Shown piece by piece: positions 9,851 to 18,092 of a stretch of 64,000 nucleotides of DNA (position 1 is its first letter; every line of letters begins with the position of its first letter). This stretch comes from Kiritimatiellia bacterium (GTDB taxonomy: Bacteria > Verrucomicrobiota > Kiritimatiellia > RFP12 > UBA1067), in contig JAEDKA010000010.1 in NCBI GenBank assembly GCA_016296065.1, forward strand, positions 13,154 through 77,153, written 5' to 3'. Position numbers and translations under genes: made by a program. Below the pieces are notes generated by a model. It worked only from the letters and a program-made list of their open reading frames with translations. It was not told the DNA's origin and did not search any database.

Positions 9851-9881
9851 TCACACCTGCAGCACCACGGAGTGTGACTGC

Positions 9882-9910
9882 AAAAAAACAGGCCCTCAAA
9901 TGAGGGCCTG
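9882..9910 (-). terminator. Rho-independent terminator after the FAD oxidoreductase gene
   Basis: A perfect 10-bp stem (CAGGCCCTCA / TGAGGGCCTG, 9889-9898 with 9901-9910) with a two-nt loop is followed on the minus strand by seven T. It lies 27 nt past the stop of the gene ending at 9937. Confidence 0.9.
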
Positions 9911-9936
9911 AGGGGAAGATGATTTTCTGCCGCGGA

Positions 9937-11346
9937 CTACACCTCGCAGTAGACGCCCTGAAGACGGAGTGTCCTGGCCAAGTCCGCGTATGGGAGAGCG
10001 CGCGGCGCGATGCCCTTCTGAGCGGACAGCGCGGCCGCGACGCCCGCAGCCTGGCCCGTCATCATGCAAGGGGCTATGAGGCGGAAGGTGTCGATCGTGT
10101 CGCCCTTGCCAAGGCAGCGCCCCGCGCAGAGAAGGTTGTCGACTTTCTTCGGAAGCAGCTGGCGGAACGGAACGGGAAATGCCGCGTGCGGTCCGTCATG
10201 CCCGCACCAGCCGATGCAGTCGCCGAACTTAAGCCCCTCCGCGATCTCCTTGCGCCCGATTACGAGCTCCGCTTCGATGAGCCGCGTGCCGCGAATGCCT
10301 ATCTGCGATGCCGAGTTGGAGGTGTAGACGCGCTCCCACCCAGGCGTCGCGCGCATGTCCCGCACCCTTTCCCAGTTCTCCTTTCGCTGGGCGATCTCGA
10401 TGCGAGTGAGGTCGCGTACGGATATTCCGTTCGCCGTCGACATCGTGCCGCCGCTCCAGCACGAGTCGGGATTCCCCTCGTTGCCGCGCTCCACCCACTG
10501 CGCCGTCGAACCCTCCGGCCTGCGGATCGTGTCCATGTTCGCCCAGCGGAAAACAGCTGATACACCCGAGGTGATCTGACTGTAGTCGCCTCCCGCCTTG
10601 AAGAGCATGTCTGCGTCGCCCGTGCAGTCAACGACCTGCTTTGCGAGAATCGCCTTGCGGCCCTCCTTCGACTCGAAGACGACTCCGAGCACCCTGTCGC
10701 CGTCCTGTATGACATCCACTCCCCAGCAGTGGAAGAACATCTCGATGTTCTTCTGCTCGGACACCATCTCGTCCATGAGATATTTCGCGGCCTCGGGATC
10801 GACCGTCGGCAGCCAATGCCTTGCCGGACAGGTGTTCTCGGGCTGGCTGGAGAAGTCTTTGCCGAACTTCCCGACCCGCTCCATGAACTCGCCGCACACG
10901 CCGCGCGTCACAAGGTCCCACTTCCCGTCGATGTTCCGCGAAGTCGCCAGCATGATGAGCACCATGCCATTCGTGAAGAGTCCGCCGAGCGAACCATAGC
11001 GCTCCACAAGCGCGACCCTCGATCCGGCGCGCGCGGCCGAAACCGCGGCGGCGAAGCCGGCAGGGCCTCCGCCCACGACGACGACGTCCGTCTCGTGGAA
11101 CACCGGAAGCTCCTTCGCGGGCTCGTAGACCTTTCCGTCCTTGATAAAGCAGCTCGGACCGTCCGTCTGAGTGTGCTCGAGCGGGAAGACGTGCTTGCCG
11201 AACCAGACGTTCATGGGATCGCCGCAGCTGCCCTCGGGCAAAGCGCTGGAGTCCGGCACGTACTCGTCACCGAACGCGGCTCCGGTCGCTAGGGCGGCAC
11301 CGCCCAGACCGAGCCTCTTGAGAAATTCTCGCTTTGTTATCTGCAT
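9937..11346 (-). CDS. Tat-like FAD-dependent oxidoreductase (FAD_oxidored family)
   Basis: 469 residues. The N-terminus ITKREFLKRLGLGGAALATG resembles a twin-arginine signal but has Lys-Arg in place of Arg-Arg. The FAD-binding fold follows at about 88 (DVVVVGGGPAGFAAAVSAA), with a second dinucleotide-contact motif near VVDCTGDAD and a C-terminal closing motif (NLLCAGRCLG). The family oxidises unknown substrates and often sits in carbohydrate loci of PVC bacteria. AGGAGTTGATCA before the ATG is a good ribosome-binding site, so this message has a normal leader. A strong terminator follows. The substrate is unknown; export depends on the Lys-Arg variant being functional. Confidence 0.8.
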   Translation of the reverse strand: MQITKREFLKRLGLGGAALATGAAFGDEYVPDSSALPEGSCGDPMNVWFGKHVFPLEHTQTDGPSCFIKDGKVYEPAKELPVFHETDVVVVGGGPAGFAAAVSAARAGSRVALVERYGSLGGLFTNGMVLIMLATSRNIDGKWDLVTRGVCGEFMERVGKFGKDFSSQPENTCPARHWLPTVDPEAAKYLMDEMVSEQKNIEMFFHCWGVDVIQDGDRVLGVVFESKEGRKAILAKQVVDCTGDADMLFKAGGDYSQITSGVSAVFRWANMDTIRRPEGSTAQWVERGNEGNPDSCWSGGTMSTANGISVRDLTRIEIAQRKENWERVRDMRATPGWERVYTSNSASQIGIRGTRLIEAELVIGRKEIAEGLKFGDCIGWCGHDGPHAAFPVPFRQLLPKKVDNLLCAGRCLGKGDTIDTFRLIAPCMMTGQAAGVAAALSAQKGIAPRALPYADLARTLRLQGVYCEV

Positions 11347-11443
11347 TGATCAACTCCTGGTTTCGAGCCGCCGGATTCCACATCGGAGGACCTGCGGCTC
11401 CCTACACCGCGATATTTTATCATATGTCCCACGCGAGAGTCAA

Positions 11444-13168
11444 TTATACGGAAGTATAGTTCACCTTCCGCTTGATCCGGAGGCCGAAAACGCGCAGGCG
11501 CATGTATCCGTCGCGCGAATACTTGCGGTACCAGAAGAAACGCGCGATCTTGCGAAGCCACGCAGATCTGCGCCAGCGCCGGTTCGCGCGGCGAGCAGCG
11601 AGGACAAGCGGCATCGGACCTATCACCTGCTTCGTCGTCGTCCCGTACGCACGCGAGGCGTCGGAGTACTTGCGCATCAGATACCGCCTCTGCTCGAAGA
11701 AGCGCTTCGTTATGTGTCCGAACGAATAGTGGTGGTTCCTCACGCCAAGCACCTTCGTCCTCACGCCGAAACGCTCGAAGGCGTTCATCTCGAAGTCCTC
11801 GGCATAGAGGTCGAAGGTAAGGTTCTCGTCGAACCTGAGGCTGTAGTCGCGCACGAGATCGGAATGGACGATCAGGCAGTTGCAGTCCGCCGTCAGCACC
11901 GGAACCGGCGCGGAGATCGGGCTCCCGTACAGGCCGAGGTCAGATCCGTCGCGGTTCGAGTTGAGAGCCCATAGCGCGTCGTCTCCCGGACGCGTCGAGC
12001 GCGCGCCGACGGTTCCGTATATGCACCTCGGGTCGATCCGGTCGAGGCTCGCACCGAGCGGCTCGAGGAACTCGTAGTCCTCGTGGAGGAATACGAACCA
12101 CGCCGGACGTGAGTAGTCCCATCCCTCGAGGAAGGAATTGTATCGACGCGTCACCGGGAGGTTCTCCGCAAGGTTGTCGAACGCGACGAACTCCGCGCCC
12201 GCGTTGTTCGGGTTCTCCTTCACGAGGCGGCCGTACATCGCCCAGTCCCGCACGACCGTCACGAACACGCATCCGGACGAGTCGGCGCGTCCGCTGCGCC
12301 ACGCGCCCGCGCGCCGGAAGACCGGAATCTTCAGCACCTTCGCGATCTCGCCTCCGTCCGCAGTGCGCTTGCGCCGGAAGAAGAAGCGCCCGACGCCCTC
12401 CAGCACGCCCATGACGCGTCCGCGCCTGCGCCACGCCGCGAGGCGTCCGTGCGGATCCGATATCCGCCCGTCTCCGTCGCACGCGGCAAAGCCGAGGATT
12501 CGCTCGAGGTAGTGTCCGCGCGTCGTCGTCGTGTGGACCCGCGCCTCCGAAAAGTCGTCCGCGGCAAATACGCCGCGCACCTTCGCGAGCGCGGACGACC
12601 GGACGACGAACATCGTTCCGGCGACGAACTCCGGCGAAGCGGGGTGTATGCCGAGCTCCGCAGCCATCTCCAGCGCCGCGTCGAAGCCGGCCTGTTCCGG
12701 ACGCCACGGAGTGTCCTCGCGGCGAAGGATGCACTTTAGTCCCGCGACCATGTTGACCTTCGGGTCGGATTCCATCCGCGCCATCGACGCCTCCCAGTCG
12801 GCGCGCGTCCGCACGAAGTCGAGCAGGTATTCGCGCCAGCGGCTGCCGGAGAAGTCGGCGTGGTTCATTCGGAACGGCACGTCCGCCGGACGGTCGCACT
12901 TCGTGTGCAGCTTGAGTACATGGCTGTAGCCCGAGAGGTCCGTCTCGTTCAATACCTTGAGGAACGGCCACACGTCGTATCCGACGTTCTCGCACTCGAC
13001 GAACCTCGCATCCGGGAAACACCGCCTCGCTTCCTCAAGTGCGGCCGGCGCGGAATACGTGACGACGACGTCGTGCGGCTCCGCGACGTTGGCCACGCAG
13101 TCGGCAAGCTCGCGCACGAACTCCGGATAGAAGCAGTGCACGACGCAGAGGATGCGGCTACTTTCCAT
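11444..13168 (-). CDS. RgpF-like glycan synthesis protein with C-terminal glycosyltransferase domain
   Basis: 574 residues in two parts. Residues about 1-260 match rhamnan synthesis F (CVVHCFYPEF, ENVGYDVWPFLKVL, HVLKLHTKCD). After a basic linker, residues about 290-530 look like a glycosyltransferase of the kind that adds sugars to surface polysaccharide (FVFLHEDYEFLEPLG, CNCLIVHSDLVRDY). The C-terminus is strongly basic and could lie along the inner membrane. The start at 13168 has AGGGGG upstream and overlaps a 40-residue ORF that links it to the upstream glycosyltransferase. It contains one in-frame CGCGGC-N6-GCCGCG dyad at 12560-12577. Donor and acceptor are unknown. Confidence 0.8.
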   Translation of the reverse strand: MESSRILCVVHCFYPEFVRELADCVANVAEPHDVVVTYSAPAALEEARRCFPDARFVECENVGYDVWPFLKVLNETDLSGYSHVLKLHTKCDRPADVPFRMNHADFSGSRWREYLLDFVRTRADWEASMARMESDPKVNMVAGLKCILRREDTPWRPEQAGFDAALEMAAELGIHPASPEFVAGTMFVVRSSALAKVRGVFAADDFSEARVHTTTTRGHYLERILGFAACDGDGRISDPHGRLAAWRRRGRVMGVLEGVGRFFFRRKRTADGGEIAKVLKIPVFRRAGAWRSGRADSSGCVFVTVVRDWAMYGRLVKENPNNAGAEFVAFDNLAENLPVTRRYNSFLEGWDYSRPAWFVFLHEDYEFLEPLGASLDRIDPRCIYGTVGARSTRPGDDALWALNSNRDGSDLGLYGSPISAPVPVLTADCNCLIVHSDLVRDYSLRFDENLTFDLYAEDFEMNAFERFGVRTKVLGVRNHHYSFGHITKRFFEQRRYLMRKYSDASRAYGTTTKQVIGPMPLVLAARRANRRWRRSAWLRKIARFFWYRKYSRDGYMRLRVFGLRIKRKVNYTSV

Positions 13169-13280
13169 TGCAGCCCCCTTCGAGGCAATGGCCGCGCTTC
13201 TTGCCGATCGCCACACCGGGCGCGAACTCCTTCCATATGAAGTTCCACCTGAACCTGTCGCCGAACTGCACCGCAGACAT
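13158..13280 (-). CDS. Possible 40-residue linking ORF
   Basis: A 40-codon frame begins as TGATG overlapping the stop of the upstream glycosyltransferase and ends inside the first codons of the RgpF-like gene (stop TAG within ATGGAAAGTAG). It starts MSAVQFGDRFRWNFIWKEF and ends GHCLEGGCNGK. No family is recognised. The tight overlaps on both sides suggest translational coupling. It may be a real small protein, a remnant of a longer glycosyltransferase, or only a reading bridge. Confidence 0.4.
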   Translation of the reverse strand: MSAVQFGDRFRWNFIWKEFAPGVAIGKKRGHCLEGGCNGK

Positions 13281-14089
13281 CACGCCTCTCCCCTGTGAGC
13301 GTACTTCACGAGCATCACGCGCTTGCGCGCGCCAAGAGGAAGCGAAAGGACGGCCCTCTCGCCCTCTTCGAGGCGCGGCTCGCAATCCGCCGCCTCCCTG
13401 CGCCTCTTGAACCGGACGAGCTTGCAGCGCCCCACCCTCAGCCAGACCTTCCTGAGCCAGGCGTCTAGCCATGTCGCACTGAAATGATGTATCGCATAAC
13501 CCTCCGGCGTCGTGAACTCCGACGCCGGGAGTATCGTCCCCCCGTCGCCGAAATGCACGACATCTGTCCCGTCCGTTGGGTTCACTCCCCAGGCGGACGA
13601 GAAATAGTCCACGAAGCGGACGGTGTTCGGCGTCTGGTCTAGCTCGCCGTCGCCCTTCACGAAGGGAAGGCGGTCATAAAGCGAAAGAAGTCCGCGCACG
13701 ACCTCCCCGCCCGGCACGCTGCCGAGTATTCCCGATCCGACGAGGGTGCGTCCGTTCTGCACCTCCCAGCCCGCCACAAAGCGGTTCGCGCAGAGCGGAT
13801 CGAGCGGACGGTTCAGCTCCACGTCCGTGTCGAGGTAGAAGCCGCCGTACCTCTCGAGGACGGCGAGCCGCACCCAATCGGACGCGAACGCCCACTTGCG
13901 GCGCTCGAGCGCCTCCAGCACGTAGCGGCACCCGGAGGCGCGAGCGAAGTCGCTCCCCCACTCGCGCAGCTCCCATCCGGGGCAGTTCCTGCGCCAGGTA
14001 TCAAGCCAGGCAACGACCTCCGGTGGCTTCGGCGAGTCGCCAAGCCAGACGCAGTGCAGAATCTTCGGAATCTCTTGTTTGCCTGTCAT
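13280..14089 (-). CDS. Glycosyltransferase, OCH1/capsular type (Gly_transf_sug)
   Basis: 269 residues. It begins IPKILHCVWLGDSPKP, the usual opening of this family, and carries the metal-binding DxD in RYGGFYLDTDVELNRPL near residue 95, preceded by ASDWVRLAVLERYGG. A further motif HFSATWLD lies near 210. It would transfer a hexose from a nucleotide sugar to a surface polysaccharide at the cytoplasmic face. The start at 14089 has AAAGGGAA directly upstream; an earlier ATG at 14113 lacks a site. The gene is divergent from the ECF sigma gene at 14160 and leads a two- or three-gene glycan unit. Confidence 0.85.
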   Translation of the reverse strand: MTGKQEIPKILHCVWLGDSPKPPEVVAWLDTWRRNCPGWELREWGSDFARASGCRYVLEALERRKWAFASDWVRLAVLERYGGFYLDTDVELNRPLDPLCANRFVAGWEVQNGRTLVGSGILGSVPGGEVVRGLLSLYDRLPFVKGDGELDQTPNTVRFVDYFSSAWGVNPTDGTDVVHFGDGGTILPASEFTTPEGYAIHHFSATWLDAWLRKVWLRVGRCKLVRFKRRREAADCEPRLEEGERAVLSLPLGARKRVMLVKYAHRGEA

Positions 14090-14139
14090 TTCCCTTTCTG
14101 TAGATTTTCTCATATATCAGACCAAACCGCAAGGGGCAA

Positions 14140-14159
14140 TTTTATGGTAAAATGTGCCC
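14140..14159 (+). promoter_or_regulatory. Promoter of the orphan ECF sigma gene
   Basis: The extended -10 TGGTAAAAT (hexamer 14148-14153) ends six nt before the ATG at 14160, without a ribosome-binding site. A leaderless transcript is predicted. Confidence 0.6.
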
Positions 14160-14759
14160 ATGTCACAAGTTCCAGCGACTTCAGTCTCCCTCCTGAGGGA
14201 CATCGCCAGCGGCACCGAAAACGCACGCTGGGCGGAGTTCGTGCGCATCTACGAGGAACCCATGCGCGCGTTTCTCGCCGCGCGCTTTCCGTCGGTCGAG
14301 GCGGATGACGTCCTGCAGGAGACGATGATCGCGCTCATGCGCGTGATGCCGGACTACCACTACACGCCGGACGGAAACGGGCACTTCAGGAACTACCTCG
14401 TCGGAATCCTCAAGCACAAAGCCGAGGACGCAATCCGCCGCCAGTCGCGCGAAAGCGACAGGCGCGAGCGCATAAGGAAGAGCGCGGCAGATGCGCCGCG
14501 CCGCGCGCATGCGCCTGGCGAGGCCGACGATGAGGAAGGCTGGCGTCTCGCCGCGATGAACGCCGCACTCGAGCAGCTGCTCTCCGACGAGTCCGTCAAC
14601 GCGCGTTCGCGCGAGGTGTTCCGCCATGTCGCGCTCCTGCACGAGCCGCCCGCCGAGGTGGCGGCCGCGTTCGGGATATCGCGCGCGAACGTGGACCAGA
14701 TCAAGCGCCGCCTCGTCCTCAGGCTCTCCGAACTCGTGAAGACAATGACGGCGGAATAG
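14160..14759 (+). CDS. ECF-type RNA polymerase sigma factor
   Basis: 199 residues. Region 2 spans about 25-95 (RWAEFVRIYEEPMRAFL, VEADDVLQETMIALMRVM) and includes the -10-recognition helix. Region 4 is C-terminal, with a helix-turn-helix in VAAAFGISRANVDQIKRRL. Between them lies a long charged linker that includes a CGCGGC-N6-GCCGCG dyad (14483-14500), translated as AADAPR. No anti-sigma gene is adjacent: the next gene downstream is fusA on the opposite strand. How it is controlled is therefore not visible. The start at 14160 fits a six-nt spacing from the -10. Confidence 0.88.
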   Translation: MSQVPATSVSLLRDIASGTENARWAEFVRIYEEPMRAFLAARFPSVEADDVLQETMIALMRVMPDYHYTPDGNGHFRNYLVGILKHKAEDAIRRQSRESDRRERIRKSAADAPRRAHAPGEADDEEGWRLAAMNAALEQLLSDESVNARSREVFRHVALLHEPPAEVAAAFGISRANVDQIKRRLVLRLSELVKTMTAE

Positions 14760-14770
14760 GCCACGCGCGC

Positions 14771-16849
14771 TCAGCGGCTCAGAATCTCCTCGCGGACGTT
14801 CTTCGGCGCGAGCTCGAACTGGTCGGTCTCCATCGAATAGGACGCGCGGCCCTTCGTGAGGGAGCGGATCGCCGTCGCGTAGCCGAACATGGAAGCGAGC
14901 GGAACGCGCGCGTTGACGACCTGGAGGTCGTTCTTCATGTCCATGCTGAGGACCGTTCCGCGCCTTCCGTTGAGATCGCCGAGAACTTCGCCCACCGACT
15001 CCGGCGGAGTCGTGATCTCGAGCTTCATGATCGGCTCGAGGAACTCCGGCGCGGCAGCCTCGGCCGCCTCGCGGAAGCCCATCATCGCCGCGGAGCGGAA
15101 CGCCACCTCGTCCGAAACCTCCGGATCGACAATCGTCGCCGAAAGGCACGTCACCTCGAGGTCCGTCATCGGATAGCGCGCTAGAACGCCGGTGACCACG
15201 CCGTCTTCAAGTCCCTGGCGGACGCATTCCTGCAGCCGCTTCTCCGCGACGAGGTTGACGAAGTCGCGCGAAAGATCGACCTTCACGCCCGCGCCGCGCT
15301 CGAGGGGCTTCACCTCGATCCTGAGCGTCACCGCATGGCGCTTCCCGCCCAGCTCGCGGTCGAAGGTGAACTCCTTCACCGCGCCCTTCGTTATCGTCTC
15401 GCAGTAGCTGACCATGGGCTTTCCGACGTTCGCCGCGCACTTGAACTCGCGCTTCAGGCGGTCGACGAGGATCTCGAGGTGAAGCTCGCCCATTCCGGAG
15501 AGAATCGTCTGCCCCGTCTCCTCGTCTTCGCGGAACTGGCACGTCGGGTCTTCCGCGGCGAGCGCCTTCATCGACTCGACGAGCTTGTCCTTGTCTGCCG
15601 AGCTCTTCGGCTCGATCGCCATGAACATGACGGGCTGCGGCGCGACGATGCGCTCGAGGTAGCAAGGCTTCATCTCCGCGCAGAGCGTGTCGCCGGTCGT
15701 GACCTCCTTGAGGCCCACCACGGCACCGATGTCGCCTGCGCGCAGTTCGTCGACCTCTGTGCGGTTGTCGGCAAAGAGGCGGACGATCTTCATGATGCGC
15801 TCGCGCTTCTTCGTGCGAGGGTTGTACGCGTTCGCGCCCTTCTTGAGGACGCCTCCGTAGACGCGCACGAAGAAGAGGCGGCCGACGAACGGATCCGTCG
15901 CGATCTTGAAGACGAGCGAAGTCAGGAGCTCGGAGTCCTCCTGCTTGCGCGTGACCTTCTGCTCGCTCTTGAGGTCCGTCGCCTCGACCGGCGGACGGTC
16001 CGTCGGCGCGGGGAGGTAGGCGCATATCGCGTCAAGGAGAGGCTGTACGCCCTTGTTCTTGAAGGAGCTTCCGCAAAGGACGGGAACGAGCGAGCCCGCC
16101 ACAGTCGCGCGGCGCAGCGCGGGCACGAGCTCCTCGGCGGTGAGGTCGCCCTTCTCGAGAAACGCCTCCATCACGCCTTCGTCTACGTCCGCGACCTTCT
16201 CGACGAGCTCCGCGCGCGCGAGCTCCGCCTCATCCTTCAGCTCCGCCGGAATCTCGCCGACGGTGAACGTCTGCCCCTGGTCGGAATCGTCGTCCTTCCA
16301 CACGATCGACTTCATGTTGACGAGATCGACGACGCCCTTGAAGCCGTCTTCGCGTCCGATCGGGAGCTCTATCGGGCACGCGTTCGCCCTGAGCTTCTCG
16401 CGAAGCTCTCCGACGACGCGCGCGAAGTCCGCGCCCATGCGGTCCATCTTGTTGACGAACGCGATGCGCGGCACGTTGTAGCGGTTCGCCTGGCGCCAGA
16501 CGGTCTCGGACTGCGGCTGCACGCCGCCCACCGCGCAGAAGACGCACACCGCGCCGTCCAGGACGCGGAGCGAGCGCTCGACCTCCATGGTGAAGTCGAC
16601 GTGTCCGGGAGTGTCGATGATGTTGATGTCGTGCCCGCTCCACTGGCAGGAGATCGCGGCGGACTGGATCGTGATGCCGTGCTCCTTCTCCTGGATCATG
16701 AAGTCCGTGGTCGTGTTCGCGTCATGGACGTCGCCGGCATGGTGTATCTTGCCGGTGTAGAGGAGGATGCGTTCGGTCGTCGTCGTCTTGCCCGCGTCGA
16801 TGTGGGCGACGATGCCGATGTTTCTTACGTTGGACAGCTCTGAGCTCAT
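14771..16849 (-). CDS. fusA: Elongation factor G
   Basis: 692 residues, the usual EF-G length. The GTPase motifs are complete: AHIDAGKTTTTERIL (G1), DTPGHVDF (G3) and NKMDRMG (G4). Domains II-V follow, including the domain IV segment (RHAVTLRIEVKPLERGAGV) and C-terminal GYATAIRSLTKGRASYSME. It moves tRNA and mRNA through the ribosome after peptide transfer. It stands alone instead of in a str operon; the neighbours are acpP upstream and a convergent sigma factor downstream. The promoter TGGTATAAT lies eight nt from the ATG, so even this abundant protein appears to be made from an almost leaderless message. Confidence 0.97.
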   Translation of the reverse strand: MSSELSNVRNIGIVAHIDAGKTTTTERILLYTGKIHHAGDVHDANTTTDFMIQEKEHGITIQSAAISCQWSGHDINIIDTPGHVDFTMEVERSLRVLDGAVCVFCAVGGVQPQSETVWRQANRYNVPRIAFVNKMDRMGADFARVVGELREKLRANACPIELPIGREDGFKGVVDLVNMKSIVWKDDDSDQGQTFTVGEIPAELKDEAELARAELVEKVADVDEGVMEAFLEKGDLTAEELVPALRRATVAGSLVPVLCGSSFKNKGVQPLLDAICAYLPAPTDRPPVEATDLKSEQKVTRKQEDSELLTSLVFKIATDPFVGRLFFVRVYGGVLKKGANAYNPRTKKRERIMKIVRLFADNRTEVDELRAGDIGAVVGLKEVTTGDTLCAEMKPCYLERIVAPQPVMFMAIEPKSSADKDKLVESMKALAAEDPTCQFREDEETGQTILSGMGELHLEILVDRLKREFKCAANVGKPMVSYCETITKGAVKEFTFDRELGGKRHAVTLRIEVKPLERGAGVKVDLSRDFVNLVAEKRLQECVRQGLEDGVVTGVLARYPMTDLEVTCLSATIVDPEVSDEVAFRSAAMMGFREAAEAAAPEFLEPIMKLEITTPPESVGEVLGDLNGRRGTVLSMDMKNDLQVVNARVPLASMFGYATAIRSLTKGRASYSMETDQFELAPKNVREEILSR

Positions 16850-16866
16850 AGGCGGGTATTATACCA
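16850..16866 (-). promoter_or_regulatory. Promoter of fusA
   Basis: An extended -10 TGGTATAAT (hexamer 16863-16858) preceded by a T-tract lies eight nt before the fusA ATG. No good -35 is visible; the TGG extension may compensate. Confidence 0.65.
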
Positions 16867-16905
16867 AAAAATGAAACGGGCGCGGGAGAGCGATCTCCCC
16901 GCGTC
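16864..16905 (-). terminator. Terminator of acpP
   Basis: A GC-rich stem (16881-16889 with 16894-16903, one bulged base) is followed on the minus strand by TTTCATTTTTT. It lies just beyond the acpP stop, and the T-tract doubles as the upstream part of the fusA promoter. Confidence 0.75.
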
Positions 16906-16932
16906 CGTCGCGTTTGACTTTAACCCAACGAC

Positions 16933-17199
16933 TTACTTCGCAGGAGCGGAGCCGTCGTCGCCGTAACCCTTCGACTTCAGATAGTCGACGACCTTGCCGA
17001 CCGTCGTCAGCTTCTCGGCGTCCTCTTCGGGAATCGCCGCGCCAAACTCTTCCTCGAACGCCATGATGAGCTCAACCGAATCGAGCGAGTCAGCGCCGAG
17101 GTCGTCGATGAACGACGCCTCCGTCGTGACCTGTTCGGCGTTGACGCCGAGCTGTTCAACAATGATGTCCTTCACGCGTTCTTCAAGCTTACCTGCCAT
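16933..17199 (-). CDS. acpP: Acyl carrier protein
   Basis: 88 residues, acidic, four-helix ACP fold. The phosphopantetheine Ser is in GADSLDSVELIMAFEEEF. It carries growing acyl chains for fatty-acid synthesis in the cytoplasm. A short extra C-terminal tail (GYGDDGSAPAK) extends past the usual end. It lies downstream of fabG on the same strand, 69 nt away with its own -10 (TATAAT near 17240) and a Shine-Dalgarno AAGGAGTTG, so it has a leader of some 30 nt, in contrast to fusA. A terminator follows. Confidence 0.96.
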   Translation of the reverse strand: MAGKLEERVKDIIVEQLGVNAEQVTTEASFIDDLGADSLDSVELIMAFEEEFGAAIPEEDAEKLTTVGKVVDYLKSKGYGDDGSAPAK

Positions 17200-17268
17200 T
17201 TTCTTTCAACTCCTTCTTGTTGTTGATGTTGTTATTATACTAAATTTTGTGCCCGTTGCGCAAGGGGG

Positions 17269-18033
17269 TCAGCCAATCATTCCTCCATTGACCGAAATGA
17301 CCTGTCCCGTCACATACGACGCCTCGTCGCCCGCTAGCCACGCCACGGCCTTGGCGATGTCCTCGGCCGTGCCGAAGCGCTTGAGCGGAATCGTGTCCAT
17401 GTACGCCTTCTTGACGTCGTCGGGAAGGACGTCCGTCATCTTGGACTGGATGAAGCCCGGCGCGACCGCGTTGCAGCGGATGTTGCGCGAGCCGAGCTCC
17501 TTCGCCGTCGTCTTGGTGAGCGCGATCACGCCGCCCTTCGATGCGGTGTAGTTCGCCTGGCCGGCGTTGCCCATGATTCCGACGACGGACGCGATGTTGA
17601 TGATCGAGCCGCCGAGCTGCGTCCCGTCCGCGGCCTTGTTCTTCATCATCGGACGGCTGACGGCGCGCGTGAAGAGGAACGTGCCCTTGAGGTTCACGTT
17701 CAGCACCGCGTCCCAGTCCTCGTCGGACATGCGCATGAGAAGTCCGTCCTTCGTGATGCCGGCGTTGTTGACCATGATGTCGACCTTGCCGAAGTCGGCG
17801 AGAACGGCCTTCACGCACGCGTCGACCTCCGCCGACACCGCGACGTTCACGCCGTAGCCCTTCGCCTTGACGCCAAGCGCCTCGAGCGCCTTCACGGTCT
17901 CGTCGCACCACTCCGCCTTGAGGTCGCAGATCGCGACGTCCGCGCCGCCCTCCGCAAGCTTCTTCGCGATGGCCGCGCCGATTCCCCGGGCCGCGCCTGT
18001 TACGATGGCGACCCTCCCCTTGAGATTAGACAT
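17269..18033 (-). CDS. fabG: 3-oxoacyl-ACP reductase
   Basis: 254 residues, a short-chain dehydrogenase. The NADPH-binding motif is TGAARGIGAAIAKKL, the structural NNAG motif follows near 90, and the catalytic Ser-Tyr-Lys lies in INIASVVGIMGNAGQ and ANYTASKGG. The C-terminus ends SVNGGMIG, as usual for FabG. It reduces 3-oxoacyl-ACP in the second step of each elongation cycle. It is directly followed by acpP, the classic fab pairing. AACAAGGAGGAATCTC before the ATG is a strong ribosome-binding site, and TGGTATAAT (18069-18064) lies 30 nt upstream, so this gene has a standard leader. Confidence 0.95.
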   Translation of the reverse strand: MSNLKGRVAIVTGAARGIGAAIAKKLAEGGADVAICDLKAEWCDETVKALEALGVKAKGYGVNVAVSAEVDACVKAVLADFGKVDIMVNNAGITKDGLLMRMSDEDWDAVLNVNLKGTFLFTRAVSRPMMKNKAADGTQLGGSIINIASVVGIMGNAGQANYTASKGGVIALTKTTAKELGSRNIRCNAVAPGFIQSKMTDVLPDDVKKAYMDTIPLKRFGTAEDIAKAVAWLAGDEASYVTGQVISVNGGMIG

Positions 18034-18092
18034 TGAGATTCCTCCTTGTTAGAACTGCCTTCTATTATACCAAATTTCCGCGGCACGCCGCG

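Noticed and set aside
15335..16843. Open frame antisense to fusA
   Set aside because: Composition shadow of EF-G; the translation is Arg/Asp/Leu-rich without structure.
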